Shown here: positions 43,885 through 51,572 of the stretch, in pieces | Layout: every line of letters starts with the position of its first letter | Numbering within the stretch: position 1 is the stretch's first letter | NCBI GenBank assembly: GCA_959023295.1 | Contig: CAUFBM010000009.1 | Coordinates: 1 to 64,000 of the forward strand | Reading direction: 5' to 3' | Source of the DNA: an uncultured Collinsella sp. | GTDB lineage: Bacteria; Actinomycetota; Coriobacteriia; Coriobacteriales; Coriobacteriaceae | DNA length: 64,000 bases | Notes under the pieces: model-generated | Seen by the model: the letters and a program-made list of their open reading frames with translations, nothing else | The model's database searches: none | Told to the model about the DNA's origin: nothing | Made by a program: the position numbers and the translations under genes

Positions 43885-44661
43885 CTAATACGTCTCTATG
43901 GGTGGTTGCTTGAGCCGCTGCGACAAAACTCTATTGTTGGGACAGTACGTGTCGAGCAAGGCGTGAAACCGCTGATTGTGGCTTGGCTCGAGCAAGTGGA
44001 CGAGCTCGTGGGCGATAACCATGTCGAGGCATTCGACGGGGTAGGCGGCAAGTTCTCGTGCGATGCGAACGGTGCCGGATTTGGGCGTGCATGAGCCCCA
44101 ACGCGTTTTCATGCTGCGTACGGAAACGCGGGAAACGGCGACACCCATTGCGATTTCGTATGCGTGCACCATATCGCGCAGCGCCGATGTGACTTCGGAC
44201 GTATAAAGCTGGTCGATGTGGGCTTGGAGCTCGTCGGACGTTAGACCGTCGAGGATTGCGAGCCGCTTGGCCTGTGGGCCTTCGTCCGATTCGTCGGTAC
44301 CCATAAAACTTGCGAAGGTGGCCTGCTGGGGTCGCGGTGCGGGTGATGCAAAGTTGTGATCGAGTGCGTCCTGTACCGTGATGGGCTTGCCCCAAAGCGC
44401 AATGATGGACGAGGGGCTGAGCGGCTCCTGTGCCGTCGTCTGACGTTGCTCGCGCTGGGCAAGTCGGCTGATAATCCAGGCGCTGTTGCGCTTCACAAAC
44501 GCTTCGATACGCTCGCGGCTGGCGCCGAGCGGTGCGCTGGCGTGGACCTCACCGCTCGATGTGACGCGTAGGTTGAAGTTCTTGACGCGCTTTTTGGTAA
44601 CGACGACGGGGATGGGCATCCCATCCGGTCGGGGTAGGAAAATCGTAAACTGCTGCGTCAA
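43885..44661 (-). CDS. YgjP-like zinc metallopeptidase (DUF45)
   Basis: A 258-residue protein of the YgjP/DUF45 family, related to SprT/M48 proteases. The N-terminal region has KRVKNFNLRVTSSGEVHASAPLGASRERIEAFV. The C-terminal half has RWGSCTPKSGTVRIARELAAYPVECLDMVIAHELVHLLEPSHNQRF, with the HELVH zinc motif and a third histidine. E. coli YgjP has been reported to have nucleotide pyrophosphatase activity, so the biological role is not settled. A linker of about 60 residues rich in P, S and Q is inserted before the catalytic half. Confidence 0.87.
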   Translation of the reverse strand: MTQQFTIFLPRPDGMPIPVVVTKKRVKNFNLRVTSSGEVHASAPLGASRERIEAFVKRNSAWIISRLAQREQRQTTAQEPLSPSSIIALWGKPITVQDALDHNFASPAPRPQQATFASFMGTDESDEGPQAKRLAILDGLTSDELQAHIDQLYTSEVTSALRDMVHAYEIAMGVAVSRVSVRSMKTRWGSCTPKSGTVRIARELAAYPVECLDMVIAHELVHLLEPSHNQRFHALLDTYCPNNRVLSQRLKQPPIETY

Positions 44662-44683
44662 AAGTTATCCTTTGGATTGGGGA

Positions 44684-44719
44684 CGGGCCGGCATTTCGAC
44701 CGTTCGGTATGCCGGCCCG
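44684..44719. terminator. Hairpin after the M19 dipeptidase gene
   Basis: A perfect 11-bp stem CGGGCCGGCAT/ATGCCGGCCCG, with a small inner ACCG/CGGT pairing. It lacks a T tract on either strand, so it may stabilise the 3' end rather than terminate. Confidence 0.5.
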
Positions 44720-44735
44720 CTCAAGGAATGTGAAA

Positions 44736-45749
44736 TTAATAACGCTCGAAGAAGGCAAGGGCGTTATCGCTGCAGAGCTTCTGCATCACGGTCTTGCCAA
44801 AGTGCTTGGAGAGCATGTTCTGGAATTCGGGCATCTTGCTGGCATCGGAGAGGAAAGCGGGCACCTTGGCGCCGTCCCAGTCGCCGCCGAGTGCGATGAC
44901 GTCCTCGCCGCCCAGGTCGAGCCAGTGCTCGATATGTGCCGCTAGCTGGTCGAAGGTGACGTCTGCGGTGGTCTTGTCGGTCGCATCGTTGGATAGGAAC
45001 TCGCTGCAGTAGTTGAGGCCGACGATGCCGCCCATGTCGCGAATGGTGCGGAACTGGTCGTCGGTGAGGTTGCGCTTGACGCCGCAAACCGCACGGGAGT
45101 TGGAGTGGCTGGCGACGAAGGGGCGCGTGGCGTGGGCGACAACCTCGTCAAAGCACTCATCGTTGAGGTGGGAGACGTCGAGTATCATGCCGGCGTGCTC
45201 CATCTGCGTAAGTGCCTCGATGCCGGCGGCGGTGAGGCCGGCGTGGGTGTCGTGGCCGCTCGCGAGCGGTCCCTGCGCGTTCCAGCTGAGTGACGACATA
45301 AGCACGCCCAAGCTCTTGAGCACCTCGATCAGCGCGGGGTCCTCGGCAAAGAACGTGGCGTTTTCGATGGTGTGGATGCAGGCGACCTTGCCGTCTTTGA
45401 GCGCAGGGCGAATATCAGCGGCGCTGCGCACGTTGACCATGCGGTCGTGGTTGAGCATTGCCTGGCCGCTCATATGCGCCATGATCTGCGCCTGGAAGCG
45501 CGCGGCGTGGGCGGTGGGAATCTCGTCGGGGACAAACGTAGCGAAGCACTGCGCCCACGGCGTGTTGCCGATCTTTGCGAGCGAGATGGCGCAGGCGTTG
45601 CCCTCGATAAGGTCGAAATCCTGCGGATGCGTTTCGTCGCCGGGGAAATAACCGTCGGTGCCGGCGGTAAAGCGCAGGTCAAGATCGAGTGTGGCCCAGC
45701 CGATACGGTCGGCGGTGTCGCAGTGTAGGTCAAATACGGGATATGCCAT
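44736..45749 (-). CDS. Membrane-dipeptidase-type (M19) dipeptidase
   Basis: A 337-residue zinc dipeptidase of family M19. The N-terminal DLHCDTAD supplies metal ligands, followed by IHTIENATFF, the GMILDVSHLND region, VASHSNSRAVCG and the C-terminal ALGGDWDGAK. No signal peptide is present, so it is cytoplasmic. The start at 45749 follows GGAGGA; ten upstream in-frame codons are discounted. It could process peptides imported by the Opp system of this window, but no operon link exists. Confidence 0.9.
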   Translation of the reverse strand: MAYPVFDLHCDTADRIGWATLDLDLRFTAGTDGYFPGDETHPQDFDLIEGNACAISLAKIGNTPWAQCFATFVPDEIPTAHAARFQAQIMAHMSGQAMLNHDRMVNVRSAADIRPALKDGKVACIHTIENATFFAEDPALIEVLKSLGVLMSSLSWNAQGPLASGHDTHAGLTAAGIEALTQMEHAGMILDVSHLNDECFDEVVAHATRPFVASHSNSRAVCGVKRNLTDDQFRTIRDMGGIVGLNYCSEFLSNDATDKTTADVTFDQLAAHIEHWLDLGGEDVIALGGDWDGAKVPAFLSDASKMPEFQNMLSKHFGKTVMQKLCSDNALAFFERY

Positions 45750-45869
45750 GGTTCCTCCGGTTGCAGCGTTTCTTTGCAAACTGTCAATGAATTGTATGAC
45801 TAGGGTATAGTTAGCGCCATATGTTCACGGCGGCCCGCGTTGTGCGCCGCCCTTATCACGGAGGTTACC

Positions 45870-46298
45870 ATGTCCAACCAGGGCAAGAAGGTCAAGACCC
45901 ATTATCGTGGCACGCTCGATGACGGCACGCAGTTCGATAGCTCCTACGATCGCGGTGAGCCGCTGGAGTTCACCTGCGGTGCCGGTCAGATGATCAAGGG
46001 CTTCGACGCCGCCGTTATCGATATGCAGGTGGGCGAGAAGAAGTCCGTGCACATTCCTGCTGCCGATGCCTACGGCGAGCACAACCCCGAGATGGTCCTG
46101 ACCTTCCCGGCCGAGCAGGTTCCCAACATCGAGCAGATCGAGAAGGGCATGAAGCTCTTCCTGTCCACGCCGAGCGGCATGCCTGTCCCCGCTGTCGTCA
46201 TCGATGTGACGTCCGAGGCCGTGACGCTCGATGCCAACCACGAGCTTGCCGGCAAGGATCTCAACTTTGATATCGAGCTCGTTGAGGTCGAGGACTAG
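45870..46298 (+). CDS. FKBP-type peptidyl-prolyl isomerase, SlyD-like
   Basis: A 142-residue SlyD-type protein: an FKBP domain (KVKTHYRGTLDDGTQFDSS, GAGQMIKGFDAAVIDMQVGEKKSV) with the insert-in-flap chaperone domain in its middle, closing with ANHELAGKDLNFDIELVEV. It ends at that point and lacks the His/Cys-rich metal-binding tail of E. coli SlyD. GGAGG precedes the ATG. A -10-like TATAGT lies upstream. The next gene encodes a UreE-like nickel protein and starts 3 bp after the stop, so the two are probably co-expressed. Confidence 0.92.
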   Translation: MSNQGKKVKTHYRGTLDDGTQFDSSYDRGEPLEFTCGAGQMIKGFDAAVIDMQVGEKKSVHIPAADAYGEHNPEMVLTFPAEQVPNIEQIEKGMKLFLSTPSGMPVPAVVIDVTSEAVTLDANHELAGKDLNFDIELVEVED

Positions 46299-46301
46299 TT
46301 G

Positions 46302-46880
46302 ATGTCCGTGGACCTGGTAGCTACGGAGCGCTTGGGAAATCTCAACGACCCGTCCTATGAACTCCTGCTTCGTCGGGAGCTGGGTGGCGTCTTTGAGGTT
46401 GACGAGCTGCTACTCGATTGGGACCAGGCTGATGCGCGCCTGTTTGTGGGCGTGACGGAGCTGGGGCGCACGGTGAATGCCCGGCTGGATGCCACTGATG
46501 GCGAGCGTCTTGCCGACGGTGACGTGCTCGCTGTCGACCGCACGGACACGGTGCCCGTAGCGGTTGTCGTACGCCTGCGCAGCGCCGAGGTCTATTTGGT
46601 CGAAGTCGACCGCATGGATCCGATTGTGCTCGCACATGCGTGCTGGGAGATCGGCAACATGCATGCGCCGCTCTTCCGGGGTGACTCGGACGAGCATACC
46701 GTGCGCATGTATACGCCGGTGCAACCGGTTTTGGGTCGTATGCTCCGGGGCATTGGGGGCGTTCGGCTCTCGGTGGTCGCACGCGAGCTCGATGCCAGTC
46801 GACGCTTTGCATCGAGCGCGGCGGATGTTGTTGTGAGCATGGCTTCAGACTTTACGATCGTAAAAAAGACGCGCGGCTAA
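46302..46880 (+). CDS. ureE: UreE-like nickel metallochaperone
   Basis: A 192-residue protein resembling urease accessory protein UreE. The N-terminal half matches the UreE peptide-binding domain only loosely. The C-terminal half has VEVDRMDPIVLAHACWEIGNMHAPLFRG, where GN-x-H carries the conserved nickel-binding histidine. There is no His-rich tail. No other urease gene is in the window. SlyD and UreE are both known to take part in nickel delivery, so the FKBP-UreE pair suggests nickel handling for urease or hydrogenase encoded elsewhere. The function is inferred. Confidence 0.78.
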   Translation: MSVDLVATERLGNLNDPSYELLLRRELGGVFEVDELLLDWDQADARLFVGVTELGRTVNARLDATDGERLADGDVLAVDRTDTVPVAVVVRLRSAEVYLVEVDRMDPIVLAHACWEIGNMHAPLFRGDSDEHTVRMYTPVQPVLGRMLRGIGGVRLSVVARELDASRRFASSAADVVVSMASDFTIVKKTRG

Positions 46881-46963
46881 GCGCGCGTATGCGCAAGACG
46901 GGCTTTGAGGGATTGCCATTCAAAGTCCGTCTTGCTGTTGATGAGAGGCTTTGGGGGAAGCAT

Positions 46964-47761
46964 ATGGGTCTTGAGGGAATCAAGCTGATCGCCTGCGATT
47001 TGGATGGCACGTTGCTGCATCCGGGGGAGCGCGAGCCACGCCCTGAGGCATTTGAGCTCATTGATGAGCTGCATCGTCGCGGTATTGTGTTTATGCCGGC
47101 GAGCGGCCGTCAATATGCGAGCTTGCGCTCTCTGTTTGCCCCGGTGGCCGATGAGCTCGCCTATGTATGCGAAAACGGAGCCCTGGTGATGAGCGAGGGG
47201 CATGCCGTTGTCAAGCGTTCCATGGAGCGTAGCCTTGCTATGGATATCGCGAATGCCGTGGTCGCCTATCCCCATGCCGACGTAACCCTTTCGTGTGAGG
47301 GGCGCCTCTACACCATGAGCGGCAACGATGCGTTCGTCGATCATTTGCGCTATGAGGTCCACTGCGATGTGGCGGTGGTCGACCGCCCCGAGGACATCGA
47401 CGAGGACGTCATTAAGATTGCCTTCCAGACGCCCGAGGTGGATCAGCTGGCGGCCCTGGAGTATTTCGAGCGCCTCTTTAGCGACCGTGTTGACGTGATG
47501 ACGTCGGGAACCGAATGGACGGACTTTATCGGTTTCGGTTCGGGCAAGGGCTCCGCGCTTGCCGATTACGGTCGTGCCCTGGGTATTTCGCCCGATGAGA
47601 TGATGGCGTTTGGCGATAACGAAAACGATCGCGACATGCTCAACGCGGTGGGCCATCCTTATCTAATGGAGAGCTGCAATCCCAGCATGCGCGGCATCAA
47701 TGACCGCGTCCGCTACGTGCGCACGGTCGAAGAAGAACTGCGTCGCCTGCTTGCTGAGTAG
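46964..47761 (+). CDS. Cof-type HAD-superfamily phosphatase
   Basis: A 265-residue HAD IIB hydrolase. Motif I is CDLDGTLLHPG with the nucleophile aspartate, motif II PASGRQYASL, motif III around SGKGSALADYGRALGI and motif IV AFGDNENDRDMLNAVG. Such enzymes dephosphorylate sugar phosphates, FMN or similar; the substrate is not predictable. The ATG at 46964 has GGGGGAAG before it. An imperfect 16-bp inverted repeat (46893-46908 with 46920-46935) lies in the leader. Confidence 0.9.
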   Translation: MGLEGIKLIACDLDGTLLHPGEREPRPEAFELIDELHRRGIVFMPASGRQYASLRSLFAPVADELAYVCENGALVMSEGHAVVKRSMERSLAMDIANAVVAYPHADVTLSCEGRLYTMSGNDAFVDHLRYEVHCDVAVVDRPEDIDEDVIKIAFQTPEVDQLAALEYFERLFSDRVDVMTSGTEWTDFIGFGSGKGSALADYGRALGISPDEMMAFGDNENDRDMLNAVGHPYLMESCNPSMRGINDRVRYVRTVEEELRRLLAE

Positions 47762-47775
47762 GCATGTCCCAAAAT

Positions 47776-48156
47776 CTACCTACAGTTGGGGCAGAGGCCC
47801 TCGAAGATGGTGTAGTGCGACGTGACGTTCCAGCCGATTTGCTCGGACGCCTTTGCGTCGAGCTGGGCGTCGAAGGGGAGCGGCACATCGATGACGCGGC
47901 TGCACGAGGTGCAGCTGATATGCGCATGCGGCTCGATCGTGCGATCGAAGCGGCTGCCGCCCGGCGTCTTGATTGAGAGGATCTCGCCGGCGTCGGCCAA
48001 GAGATTGAGGTTGCGGTAGACCGTACCGCGGCTGATTTTGTCATCCTGCGCGCGCACGACGTTGTAGATTTCGTCAGCGGTGGGATGGTTATAGCTTTGG
48101 CGCACGGCGTCAAGAACCAGCTTTCGCTGCCTGGTATTCCTTCTTTGCACCGCCAT
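47776..48156 (-). CDS. Fur-family regulator, probably PerR-like
   Basis: A 126-residue metal-dependent repressor. The winged helix includes PTADEIYNVVRAQDDKISRGTVYRNLNLLADAGEIL. The metal region has HAHISCTSCSRVIDV and the C-terminal CPNC pair that binds structural zinc. The size and a short dimerisation domain fit PerR, but Fur or Zur cannot be excluded. Upstream, on its own strand, are -35 TTAGTA, a 17-bp spacer and -10 TATCAT. The A/T-rich imperfect inverted repeat TTAGTATTGTGTGCTAA lies over the -35, so autoregulation is likely. Confidence 0.85.
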   Translation of the reverse strand: MAVQRRNTRQRKLVLDAVRQSYNHPTADEIYNVVRAQDDKISRGTVYRNLNLLADAGEILSIKTPGGSRFDRTIEPHAHISCTSCSRVIDVPLPFDAQLDAKASEQIGWNVTSHYTIFEGLCPNCR

Positions 48157-48217
48157 GCGCCTCGCCTCTTTTCTATTAACGGTCGTAGGTAAATGATACC
48201 TTATTTAGCACACAATA

Positions 48218-48628
48218 CTAATAATGAGGACTGAAGCCGTCTTCATTGGTAAGTGGGGCTCGGACCTGGGCGTCTACGAGGCGAAAACGCGTTCCCATGC
48301 GCTCGTAGGAGGCATGAAGCGCCTCGAGATGAGATAGGATGTTTGCCGGAGCTCCCTGTATCTCCATCTCGACTGAGCCGTCTTCCATGTTACGCACCCA
48401 GCCGGTGAGTGCGCGTGCCTGCGCGAGGTTGGTGTTGGTAAAGCGAAAACCAACGCCTTGGACTTGCCCCGCCCAGCGCAGGAAATAGCGCAGGGGAGTG
48501 TCTTGAGTGGCCTCGTCGCTTGCGAGTACGGTAAGCCTGCGGCGCAGCTCGAACTCGACGTTTGATGGTTTTTGAGGCTCTCGACTGCCGCCGGTGACGC
48601 TGGAGAAGAACGTATCGAAGAGGCCCAT
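48218..48628 (-). CDS. Acylphosphatase-domain protein
   Basis: A 136-residue protein whose residues about 45-125 form an acylphosphatase domain: FLRWAGQVQGVGFRFTNTNLA with the phosphate-binding arginine, and LTGWVRNMEDGSVEMEIQG with the catalytic asparagine. It hydrolyses acyl phosphates such as acetyl phosphate. The first 45 residues are an extension not found in typical acylphosphatases (about 90 residues). It starts 2 bp after the upstream Gfo/Idh gene on the same strand. Confidence 0.88.
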   Translation of the reverse strand: MGLFDTFFSSVTGGSREPQKPSNVEFELRRRLTVLASDEATQDTPLRYFLRWAGQVQGVGFRFTNTNLAQARALTGWVRNMEDGSVEMEIQGAPANILSHLEALHASYERMGTRFRLVDAQVRAPLTNEDGFSPHY

Positions 48629-48630
48629 CG

Positions 48631-49737
48631 CTATGCCTGCTTGACTGAATCGGCGGGGAAGGTAATGCCGGCCTGCTGACGCACGGCATCCATGATGCGC
48701 AGCGAGACGAGCGTGACATCGCGGTAGTGGCCGAGATCATGGCGTCCCGCCGGGGTCTCCCAGATCTCTTCCTTAACGTTATCGATGCCTCCGATGGCGG
48801 TGATAAAGTCTGCGAGTTCGTATTCCATGGTGTTGCTTGACTTGGGAAGGTCGAGCGCGCGGCCGTTGTCGTCCTGTTCGCGCGGCGCCTCGGTCGCCGA
48901 GCCGCGTACGACGTCGCCGCGATAGTCGATGCGGACGTTGCGGGGCGTGGACAGATGGTCGATCTGGATAGTGCCACGCTCGCCTTCGATCTGCGAGGGC
49001 AGCAGGTCATTCGTAATTTTGGAGTGCGCGAGCTCGACGGAGATACGGCCACCGCCATAGCTGGCGAGAATGGAACCGCAACCGTCGATGGGGCCATGGG
49101 TGAGCTCTTGCGTTGAGGGGTCGAGCAGCGTGGCCATGCTGGTGAGACCGGAGGGCATGCCGAAGATCTCGACCATGGGCTCGACGGTATAGACGCCGAT
49201 GTCCATGAGGGAACCCGAGGCCATGTGGCAGTCGAAGATATTGGTGGCGCGTCCAGCGAGGATTTCGTTGTAGCGTGAGGAATACTTGCCAAAGCGCAGC
49301 GAGGCGCGGCGAATGGGCGCAATTTCGCCCAGAGCGTCCTCAACGACGTGGAAAGCGGGGTCATGGAGCGGGCGCATGGCCTCGAGAGCCACGACGCCTG
49401 CTGCCTCGGCAGCGCGAAAGACCTCGAGTGCCTGCGCCTCGGTGGCGCAGAAGGGCTTCTCGACGATAACGTGCTTGCCGCCGGCGATGCAGGCGAGCGC
49501 CTGCTCGTAGTGGAGCGCATTGGGGCTGCCGATATAGACGGCGTCGACGTCGTCGGCGGACGCAAGCTCGTCAAGCGCGGTGAAGTTGCGTTCGCCGCTG
49601 TGTTCGGCGGTAAAGGCGGCGCCGCGATCTGCATCGCGCGAGAGCGTGCCTACGAATGTAGTCTGGTCGTTGGCGTTGACGACCTGGATAAAGTCGTCGG
49701 TAATCATGGATGTGCCGATGGTCGCTATACGCAGCAT
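48631..49737 (-). CDS. Gfo/Idh/MocA-family oxidoreductase
   Basis: A 368-residue NAD(P)-dependent oxidoreductase. The N-terminal Rossmann fold starts LRIATIGTSMITDDF and has the family motif KHVIVEKPFCATEAQALEVF with the conserved EKP lysine. The C-terminal alpha/beta domain (DIGVYTVEPMVEIFG) is typical. Substrates of this family are usually sugars or inositols; none can be assigned. It is co-directional with acylphosphatase downstream and RNase HI upstream. Confidence 0.9.
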   Translation of the reverse strand: MLRIATIGTSMITDDFIQVVNANDQTTFVGTLSRDADRGAAFTAEHSGERNFTALDELASADDVDAVYIGSPNALHYEQALACIAGGKHVIVEKPFCATEAQALEVFRAAEAAGVVALEAMRPLHDPAFHVVEDALGEIAPIRRASLRFGKYSSRYNEILAGRATNIFDCHMASGSLMDIGVYTVEPMVEIFGMPSGLTSMATLLDPSTQELTHGPIDGCGSILASYGGGRISVELAHSKITNDLLPSQIEGERGTIQIDHLSTPRNVRIDYRGDVVRGSATEAPREQDDNGRALDLPKSSNTMEYELADFITAIGGIDNVKEEIWETPAGRHDLGHYRDVTLVSLRIMDAVRQQAGITFPADSVKQA

Positions 49738-49812
49738 GTGTCCCCCTCGTGCCGTTCGGTTTACAGGATGAGTGTAGCGCGAGGGGGCAGGAAATAGCGT
49801 GCGAAAACGCCG

Positions 49813-50298
49813 TTACAGGTCGCTCTCGCTAAAGCCGGTGTCGATATCGAGGTTGGCTCCGTCGGCCGCGGTGGTGGCGAGCTCGTCGCAGCGCTCATTG
49901 AGCTCGTGGCCGGCATGCCCCTTAACCCAGATGAACTCCACCTTATGCTTGCTCTTTGCGGCAAGCAGGCGCTCCCACAGGTCGCGGTTCTTGACGGGCT
50001 GCTTGTTGGCAGTTTTCCACCCGCGCTTTTTCCAGCCGTCGATCCAGTGTTTGTTGAAGGCGTTGACGACGTATTGCGAATCGGAATGGACCTCGACCTC
50101 GCAGGGGCGGTTAAGTGCCTCGAGCGCCACGATGACCGCCATGAGCTCCATGCGGTTGTTAGTGGTCTTGGCGTAGCCACGCGAAAGCTCGGAGGTGAAG
50201 GTCTTGCCGGCGGGGTTGGTGTACTTGAGCACGGCGCCGTAGCCGCCGCGTCCCGGATTTGATCGGGCCGAGCCGTCGGTATAGATGATGACCTTCAC
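49813..50298 (-). CDS. rnhA: Ribonuclease HI
   Basis: Degrades the RNA strand of RNA-DNA hybrids. The 161-residue enzyme has all four catalytic acids: YTDGSARSNPG, NRMELMAVI, HSDSQYVV and GHAGHELNERCDELA. I choose the GTG at 50298 (KVIIYTDGS follows), which has AAAGGA at good spacing. A longer in-frame ORF begins at 50349, and an overlapping ATG-TGA minimal frame sits exactly at the start codon. Confidence 0.94.
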   Translation of the reverse strand: MKVIIYTDGSARSNPGRGGYGAVLKYTNPAGKTFTSELSRGYAKTTNNRMELMAVIVALEALNRPCEVEVHSDSQYVVNAFNKHWIDGWKKRGWKTANKQPVKNRDLWERLLAAKSKHKVEFIWVKGHAGHELNERCDELATTAADGANLDIDTGFSESDL

Positions 50299-50397
50299 AT
50301 GGTTCCTTTCGTTGGGTACGCTTCGTGTGAGTGACCATTGTAGCGCCATGCCTGCCGGGGGCTAGCAATTTACGATTTCTATCCCGTCTTCCGACAG

Positions 50398-51300
50398 TTA
50401 GTTGGCATGGATGATGCGGTTGAGCTCGTCGAGGTATTGCCGCAAGAGAGGAGAGGGCTTGCGCTCGTCGTGCATGATATATCCTACGTGCATCGTTGGG
50501 GCGTCTGCTAACGGGATCGATGCCATACCCCACTGCATTTCATTGGAAAGGACACCGGTCGACAGGGTGTAACCGTTCGACGTGATAAGTAAGTTAGTAA
50601 GTGTTCCGCGGTCCGAGATTCGTATGTTGCGGTCGCAAGGGATATAGCTAAAAGGTTCCTCGGCGTAATAGAAGGAGTTTGAGGTTCCCTGCTCAAAGCT
50701 GTAGCGCGTATAGGGCGTGAGGTCGGCAAGGGACAGCTGAGGGCGGCGTGCGAGCGGGTGGCGTTCGCTAACGAAGACGTGGACCGTCGCGTCGAAGAGG
50801 GGATGGAAGCTTGCGCGGGCATCGGCGAAGGCCTTCTGCAGAACGCGGGCGTTAAAGTCATCCAGGTACAGAATGCCGATATCGCTGCGAAATGCGCGGA
50901 CGTCGTCGATGATCTGCGAGGTGGTGGTCTCGCGCATGATGAACTCAAACTTACTGTCGCGGCAGCGCTCGACGACGTTGACAAAGGCCTTGACCGAAAA
51001 AGCGTAGTGCTGGGCCGAGACGGCAAGGCGCGCCTGGGGTGTGCCGCCGTCCTCGTAGCGTGCCTCGAGCATGTCGGCCTGCTCTACGACCTGGCGCGCA
51101 TAGCCCAATAGCTCGGTGCCGTCGTTGGTGAGCGTGACGCCGCGGCTGGAGCGCGTAAAGATCTCCAGATGGAGCTCCTGTTCCAGGCTTTTGACAGCGT
51201 TTGAGATGTTGGACTGTGCCGTATAAAGGCGCTGGGCTGCGGCGTTGATCGATCCGGACTCTGCCACGGCGATCAAAAAACGAAGTTGCTGGAGGGTCAT
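50398..51300 (-). CDS. LysR-family transcriptional regulator
   Basis: A 300-residue regulator with an N-terminal winged HTH (LQQLRFLIAVAESGSINAAAQRLYTAQSNISNAVKSLEQEL) and a periplasmic-binding-protein-like effector domain. It is divergent from metY across 272 bp. LysR proteins commonly regulate the divergent gene, so control of sulfur amino-acid synthesis is likely, with an effector such as O-acetylhomoserine possible but unproven. CACCGGTCGACAGG-type motifs were not found; a CGAGC/GCTCG palindrome sits in the metY promoter spacer. Confidence 0.9.
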   Translation of the reverse strand: MTLQQLRFLIAVAESGSINAAAQRLYTAQSNISNAVKSLEQELHLEIFTRSSRGVTLTNDGTELLGYARQVVEQADMLEARYEDGGTPQARLAVSAQHYAFSVKAFVNVVERCRDSKFEFIMRETTTSQIIDDVRAFRSDIGILYLDDFNARVLQKAFADARASFHPLFDATVHVFVSERHPLARRPQLSLADLTPYTRYSFEQGTSNSFYYAEEPFSYIPCDRNIRISDRGTLTNLLITSNGYTLSTGVLSNEMQWGMASIPLADAPTMHVGYIMHDERKPSPLLRQYLDELNRIIHAN

Positions 51301-51361
51301 CGGCGCCCATCCTTTCGATAGCTATCTAAAAAACCGATAACAAGTTAGCGCTTTTAAGTGA

Positions 51362-51390
51362 TTGACCGAGCAAAACAATGCTCGTACTAT
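51362..51390 (+). promoter_or_regulatory. metY promoter with palindromic spacer
   Basis: -35 TTGACC (51362-51367), 17-bp spacer, -10 TACTAT (51385-51390). The spacer holds the inverted repeat CGAGC-N8-GCTCG (51367-51384), well placed for a regulator such as the divergent LysR protein. Transcription would start near 51397, giving a leader of about 176 nt. Confidence 0.7.
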
Positions 51391-51458
51391 TCAAAACACA
51401 CAAAGGCGGTAGGTAATTAAGCCGACCAAGGAACCGGGATGCGAAAGGAGGCCCGCAT

Positions 51459-51512
51459 ATGAATTGCTTACCAAGACGAATGCCGGGCTCCTGTTTGCGC
51501 CCGTCGGCGTGA
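51459..51512 (+). CDS. Leader peptide upstream of metY (17 residues, two Cys)
   Basis: ATG at 51459 opens MNCLPRRMPGSCLRPSA and stops at TGA 51510-51512. It has a strong ribosome site (AAAGGAGG, 51444-51451). Cysteine codons at positions 3 and 12 in so short a peptide before a sulfhydrylase gene suggest attenuation by cysteine supply. The CTCCTG at 51488-51493, inside the peptide's second Cys region, can pair with CAGGAG (51514-51519) just after the stop. Its CTCCT part can alternatively pair with AGGAG of the metY ribosome site (51562-51566). Known actinobacterial Cys leader peptides provide precedent, but this one is not known to me. Confidence 0.6.
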   Translation: MNCLPRRMPGSCLRPSA

Positions 51513-51572
51513 TCAGGAGACAGCGACTTACTTCTCTTACTCTTATTACTTTCTTCGATCAAGGAGATCATC

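Noticed and set aside
51397..51572. A SAM or other known riboswitch in the metY leader.
   Set aside because: The conserved SAM-I/SAM-IV core elements are not visible; the leader ORF with Cys codons explains the region better.
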